From contig CAKTVV010000001.1 of the NCBI GenBank assembly GCA_934630515.1, forward strand, positions 1-64,000: a DNA stretch of 64,000 nt. Direction: 5' to 3'. A program made the translations under genes and the position numbers. Below the pieces are notes generated by a model. That model made no database searches. It was not told the origin of the DNA and saw only the letters and a list, made by a program, of their open reading frames with translations. This DNA comes from an uncultured Eubacteriales bacterium. GTDB lineage: Bacteria; Bacillota; Clostridia; Oscillospirales; Acutalibacteraceae. Shown here piece after piece: positions 61,209 through 64,000 of the stretch (its first letter is position 1; each line of letters opens with the position of its first letter).

Positions 61209-61546
61209 GAGGCTTTTCCGAATAATTTGCGCTTTTCGCAGGATTTTTTCCAAAGCACACACAGCAGCGCTTTGCAGTGATTGCTTTTGCTTTATGTCCT
61301 TATATGCTGAATATACAGAAACAGCATAGAGCGATAGAACCGTGGAACGGAAAAATGTATAATCACAAGCAAAATGTATAAATATGTGAATATGCAGCGG
61401 CATATACATTCTGGAGGTCGCTGTTTCACCCTGTTTTCCCATGAAAAATCCCGTTTTTCCCGGAAATCAAATGAATTTTGACAAAGTACACAAAACCGGC
61501 CCGGCAGGTTTTGACTCGTTTGTAAGTATTTTTATGCAAAAAAGTG
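61209..61546. other. Intergenic AT-rich tract between divergent operons
   Basis: No gene with a ribosome site is visible on either strand. It holds the ArsR-side upstream sequence and the 5' flank of the binding-protein promoter. Confidence 0.5.
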
Positions 61547-61575
61547 TTGACAATATGCACATTCGGGTGTATACT
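61547..61575 (+). promoter_or_regulatory. Promoter of the amino-acid ABC transporter operon
   Basis: TTGACA (61547-61552), 17 bases, TATACT (61570-61575). A small hairpin CGGGAG/CTCCCG lies in the ~100-base leader. Confidence 0.82.
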
Positions 61576-61675
61576 TGCAATTGTTCCCGGGAGATGCAGC
61601 TCCCGAATGGGGTTTATATGAGATCCGGAAACCCAGTAATTGTAAAGAACGAAACAGAAAGAGGAGAATGGTAAC

Positions 61676-62518
61676 ATGAAAAAGATCATTGCACTGGTGG
61701 CAGCGATTGCCGCCCTCGCCCTGCTCTGCTGCTCCTGCGGCAGCGAAAAAGCCACCGCTAAGGTGGTGGACATCCAGCTGACCAGCGAGGAATACGCCTT
61801 CGCCGTCAACCCCAACAACACCGAGCTGTACGAGAAGGTCAACGCTTTCCTGAAGGGGATCAAGGACAACGGCAAATTCGACGAGGTATGCAACCACTAC
61901 TTCGGCGACGGCACTCCGGTGGAGATCACCTCTGCCAAGGAGGACAGCTCCAAGGATCAGCTGATCGTGGTCACCGAGCCCGGCTTCGAGCCCTTCGAGT
62001 ATACCAGCGGTGACAAGTATCTGGGCATCGACATGGAGATGGCTCAGCTGCTGGCCGACTACCTGAACAAAGAGCTGGTGATCAAGGCCATTGAGTTTGA
62101 TTCCATCTTCCAGACCCTGAACACCGACGGCGCCGATCTGGGTATGGCAGGCATCACCGTCAACGAAGAGCGTGCCAAGCTGGTGAAGTTCAGCGACACC
62201 TACTACAATGCGGCGCAGAAGATCATCGTCAAGAGCACCGATAAGACCTTCGATGAGTGCAAGACCAAGGAGGATGTGGAGAAGATCCTCAACGGGTTTG
62301 ACGGCAGCGTGAAGATCGGCGTGCAGACCGGTACCACCGGCAACTCCTATGTGGAGGGCGACGAGGGCTTCGGCTTTGACGGCCTGAAAGCCAAGGCAGT
62401 GGGCTACACCAACGGCTCTCTGGCAGTCAGCGCCATGCTCAACGGCGATGTGGACTACGTCATCATCGACGAGGCTCCCGCCGTTGCCATCACCAAGGCC
62501 ATCAACGCTATGCAATAA
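61676..62518 (+). CDS. Amino-acid ABC transporter substrate-binding lipoprotein, apparently circularly permuted
   Basis: 280 residues. Lipoprotein signal MKKIIALVAAIAALALLCCS-C. Residues ~30-76 (VVDIQLTSEEYAFAVNPNNT, ELYEKVNAFLKGIKDNGKFD, EVCNHYF) look like the normal C-terminal end of a family 3 binding protein. Residues ~94-280 then run in the usual order from the N-lobe start (DQLIVVTEPGFEPFEY, GIDMEMAQLLADYL, GTTGNSYVEG) to DYVIIDEAPAVAITKAINAM, where the ordinary protein would continue into the piece found at the front. The protein thus seems complete but permuted. It serves the polar amino-acid importer of the next genes. ATG 61676 follows GAGGAG. Confidence 0.92.
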   Translation: MKKIIALVAAIAALALLCCSCGSEKATAKVVDIQLTSEEYAFAVNPNNTELYEKVNAFLKGIKDNGKFDEVCNHYFGDGTPVEITSAKEDSSKDQLIVVTEPGFEPFEYTSGDKYLGIDMEMAQLLADYLNKELVIKAIEFDSIFQTLNTDGADLGMAGITVNEERAKLVKFSDTYYNAAQKIIVKSTDKTFDECKTKEDVEKILNGFDGSVKIGVQTGTTGNSYVEGDEGFGFDGLKAKAVGYTNGSLAVSAMLNGDVDYVIIDEAPAVAITKAINAMQ

Positions 62519-62536
62519 TCCGGATCTCGTTTTGGA

Positions 62537-62570
62537 CAATTACCTCGCCCCTGCGGGAGCGAGGTAATTG
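62537..62570 (+). terminator. Intercistronic hairpin between binding protein and permease
   Basis: CAATTACCTCGC (62537-62548) and GCGAGGTAATTG (62559-62570) form a 12-base perfect stem. No long T-run follows, so it may only partly stop transcription or protect the upstream mRNA, giving more binding protein than permease. Confidence 0.7.
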
Positions 62571-62609
62571 TTCATACGGCGGGTAATGCTGACGCAGAAA
62601 GGGTTGCTT

Positions 62610-63320
62610 ATGGGAAATTTTGCTTTGAAGTGGGAAAAATTCGTCCACGCCATGATCGACAACGGCGGCTACCGCAATGTGCTGGAGGGGCTGCGCAACA
62701 CCCTGCTGGTGGCGATATGTGGTCTGATCATCGGCATCGTCATCGGCACGCTCATTGCCACCGTGGAGGTCATGCCGAAATACAAGCGCCTGCCCCGGGT
62801 GCTGAACCGGATATGCAAGCTGTATGTGGCGTTTTTCCGTGGCACGCCGCTGGTGGTGCAGCTGCTGGTGGGCTACTTTGTGCTGCGCCCCCTGCTGGGG
62901 CTGAAGCTGTCGGCGCTGGCGTCCTGTATCATCATCTACGGCATGAATTCCGGCGCCTATGTCTCCGAGATCATGCGGGGCGGCATCCAGTCGGTGGACG
63001 GCGGACAGATGGAGGCCGGACGGGCGTTAGGTCTGGGCTATGCCACCACCATGATCCGCATCGTGATCCCCCAGGCGATCAAAAACATTCTGCCTACGCT
63101 GGGCAATGAGTTTATCGCTCTGGTCAAGGATACCTCCATCGTCAGCTTCGTCGGTACGGCGGATCTGTATGTGGCGTTCAAGTTCATCGGTACCAACAAC
63201 TATGAGTTTATGATTCCTTATCTGGTGATGGCGCTGATCTACATTGTACTGGTGCTGCTCATTACCCTGGGGATCCATCTGATGGAAAGGAGCCTGAAGA
63301 AGAGTGATCGACGCAATTAA
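62610..63320 (+). CDS. Polar amino-acid ABC transporter permease
   Basis: A 236-residue membrane protein with about five helices. [20 protein letters not shown] start, [12 protein letters not shown], and the EAA coupling loop [26 protein letters not shown] identify the HisM/GlnP subfamily. It probably works as a homodimer with the ATPase and the lipoprotein. ATG 62610 follows AGAAAGGG. The 3' end overlaps the ATPase gene by 17 bases. Confidence 0.95.
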   Translation: MGNFALKWEKFVHAMIDNGGYRNVLEGLRNTLLVAICGLIIGIVIGTLIATVEVMPKYKRLPRVLNRICKLYVAFFRGTPLVVQLLVGYFVLRPLLGLKLSALASCIIIYGMNSGAYVSEIMRGGIQSVDGGQMEAGRALGLGYATTMIRIVIPQAIKNILPTLGNEFIALVKDTSIVSFVGTADLYVAFKFIGTNNYEFMIPYLVMALIYIVLVLLITLGIHLMERSLKKSDRRN

Positions 63321-64000
63321 CCTGACGAAAAAATACGGCGATCTGACCGTACTGGACGGCATCACCGAGACCATCCACGAGGGCGAGCGCATCGTCATCA
63401 TCGGGCCCTCCGGCAGCGGCAAATCCACCTTCCTGCGGTGTCTTAACTGCATGGAGGATCCCACCTCCGGCTCCATCATGTTTGAGGGGGTGGACATCGC
63501 CGACATGAAGGTGGACATCAATGTCCATCGGCAGCACATGGGCATGGTGTTCCAGCAGTTTAACCTGTTCAACAACAAGACCGTGCTGGAGAATATCACA
63601 CTGGCGCCCTACCTCATCGGCAAAAAGAAGGCCAAAGGCCGGGCAGCAAAGGCGCAGCTGAAAGCGGACGTGGAGGCGAAAGCCCACGAGCTGCTCAAGC
63701 GCATCGGACTGGACGACTGGGCGGATAAATACCCCTCCACCCTGTCCGGCGGGCAGAAGCAGCGGGTCGCCATCGTGCGGGCGCTGGCGATGAACCCCAA
63801 GGTCATTCTGTTTGACGAACCCACCTCGGCGCTGGATCCGGAGATGGTGGGCGAGGTGCTGGATCTCATCAAGCAGCTGGCGGATACCGGCATGACAATG
63901 GTGATCGTCACCCACGAGATGGGCTTTGCCCGGGAGGTGGCGTCCCGGGTGCTGTTCATGGACGGCGGCCACATTCAGGAGCAGGGGACGCCGGAGGATA
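63304..64000 (+). CDS. Polar amino-acid ABC transporter ATP-binding protein (cut by right edge)
   Basis: The first ~232 residues of a GlnQ/HisP-type ATPase. Walker [17 protein letters not shown] loop [19 protein letters not shown], signature [15 protein letters not shown], Walker [22 protein letters not shown] loop VTHEMGFA. About 15-20 residues are missing at the C-terminus. GTG start at 63304 inside the permease gene. Completes a three-part importer. Confidence 0.95.
   Translation, partial: MIDAINLTKKYGDLTVLDGITETIHEGERIVIIGPSGSGKSTFLRCLNCMEDPTSGSIMFEGVDIADMKVDINVHRQHMGMVFQQFNLFNNKTVLENITLAPYLIGKKKAKGRAAKAQLKADVEAKAHELLKRIGLDDWADKYPSTLSGGQKQRVAIVRALAMNPKVILFDEPTSALDPEMVGEVLDLIKQLADTGMTMVIVTHEMGFAREVASRVLFMDGGHIQEQGTPED

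Overview
The window looks like chromosome of an anaerobic, gut-type Clostridia, most likely Oscillospiraceae/Ruminococcaceae. This is inferred from the gene set, not from a marker phylogeny. The gene set includes class B sortase with SPKTG-type sorting signals, an LCP protein, the ECF transporter core next to TruA, a GHKL/LytTR two-component pair, a ClpC-like ATPase with a McsA-type zinc finger, FeoAAB iron uptake and a uronate pathway. By eye the stretches 16.4-52.8 kb and 57.3-64 kb are GC-rich core, while 0-16 kb and 53-57 kb are AT-richer and carry accessory genes.

Layout: 0-1 kb holds a secreted protein cut by the left edge and a TetR regulator. Next come a 3649-residue surface adhesin and a receiver-only protein (minus strand), divergent from a LytTR response regulator and a GHKL kinase that probably control them. 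Then follow HU, an IS200/IS605 remnant, a truncated mobile-element gene and two tRNA-Ser genes. 16.4-24 kb holds a metal-binding HMA protein and a minus-strand iron operon (FeoA, FeoA, FeoB, FeoB-associated Cys-rich protein, DtxR-type regulator, ABC exporter), whose promoter is covered by strong palindromes. 24.3-27.6 kb is a LacI-controlled uronate module (UxaC, KDPG aldolase) with identical operators on both promoters. 27.6-29.8 kb has a DUF4832-type protein, a GNAT and an ABM-domain protein. 29.9-36 kb has an MMPL/RND transporter, a short TetR and two genes broken by single frameshifts.

36.2-47.8 kb is a tightly packed eleven-gene minus-strand housekeeping cluster: RuvB, GlmM, an RlmI-like methyltransferase, EcfA1-EcfA2-EcfT, TruA, a propeller-like protein, CvpA, PgsA and a ClpC-like ATPase. 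47.9-52.8 kb is a cell-envelope region: an M23/G5/LysM peptidase, a small secreted protein with an SDKTG-like tail, class B sortase and an LCP protein. tRNA-Leu(GAG) follows.

53-56.7 kb is a remnant of a conjugative-type element (ArdA-like antirestriction gene and neighbours). Its last gene is fused to the 3' end of a second giant adhesin gene and is frameshifted. A full-length copy of the gene truncated at 15.4-15.9 kb begins this island, in opposite orientation. 57.3-64 kb carries a secreted protein, a zinc/cadmium ATPase with its ArsR repressor, and a polar amino-acid ABC transporter whose binding protein appears circularly permuted.

The most unusual items are the permuted binding protein, the adhesin-tail/mobile-gene hybrid, the adhesin-regulator-sortase set, and the iron operon with its operators and a FeoB carrying a large acidic insertion.
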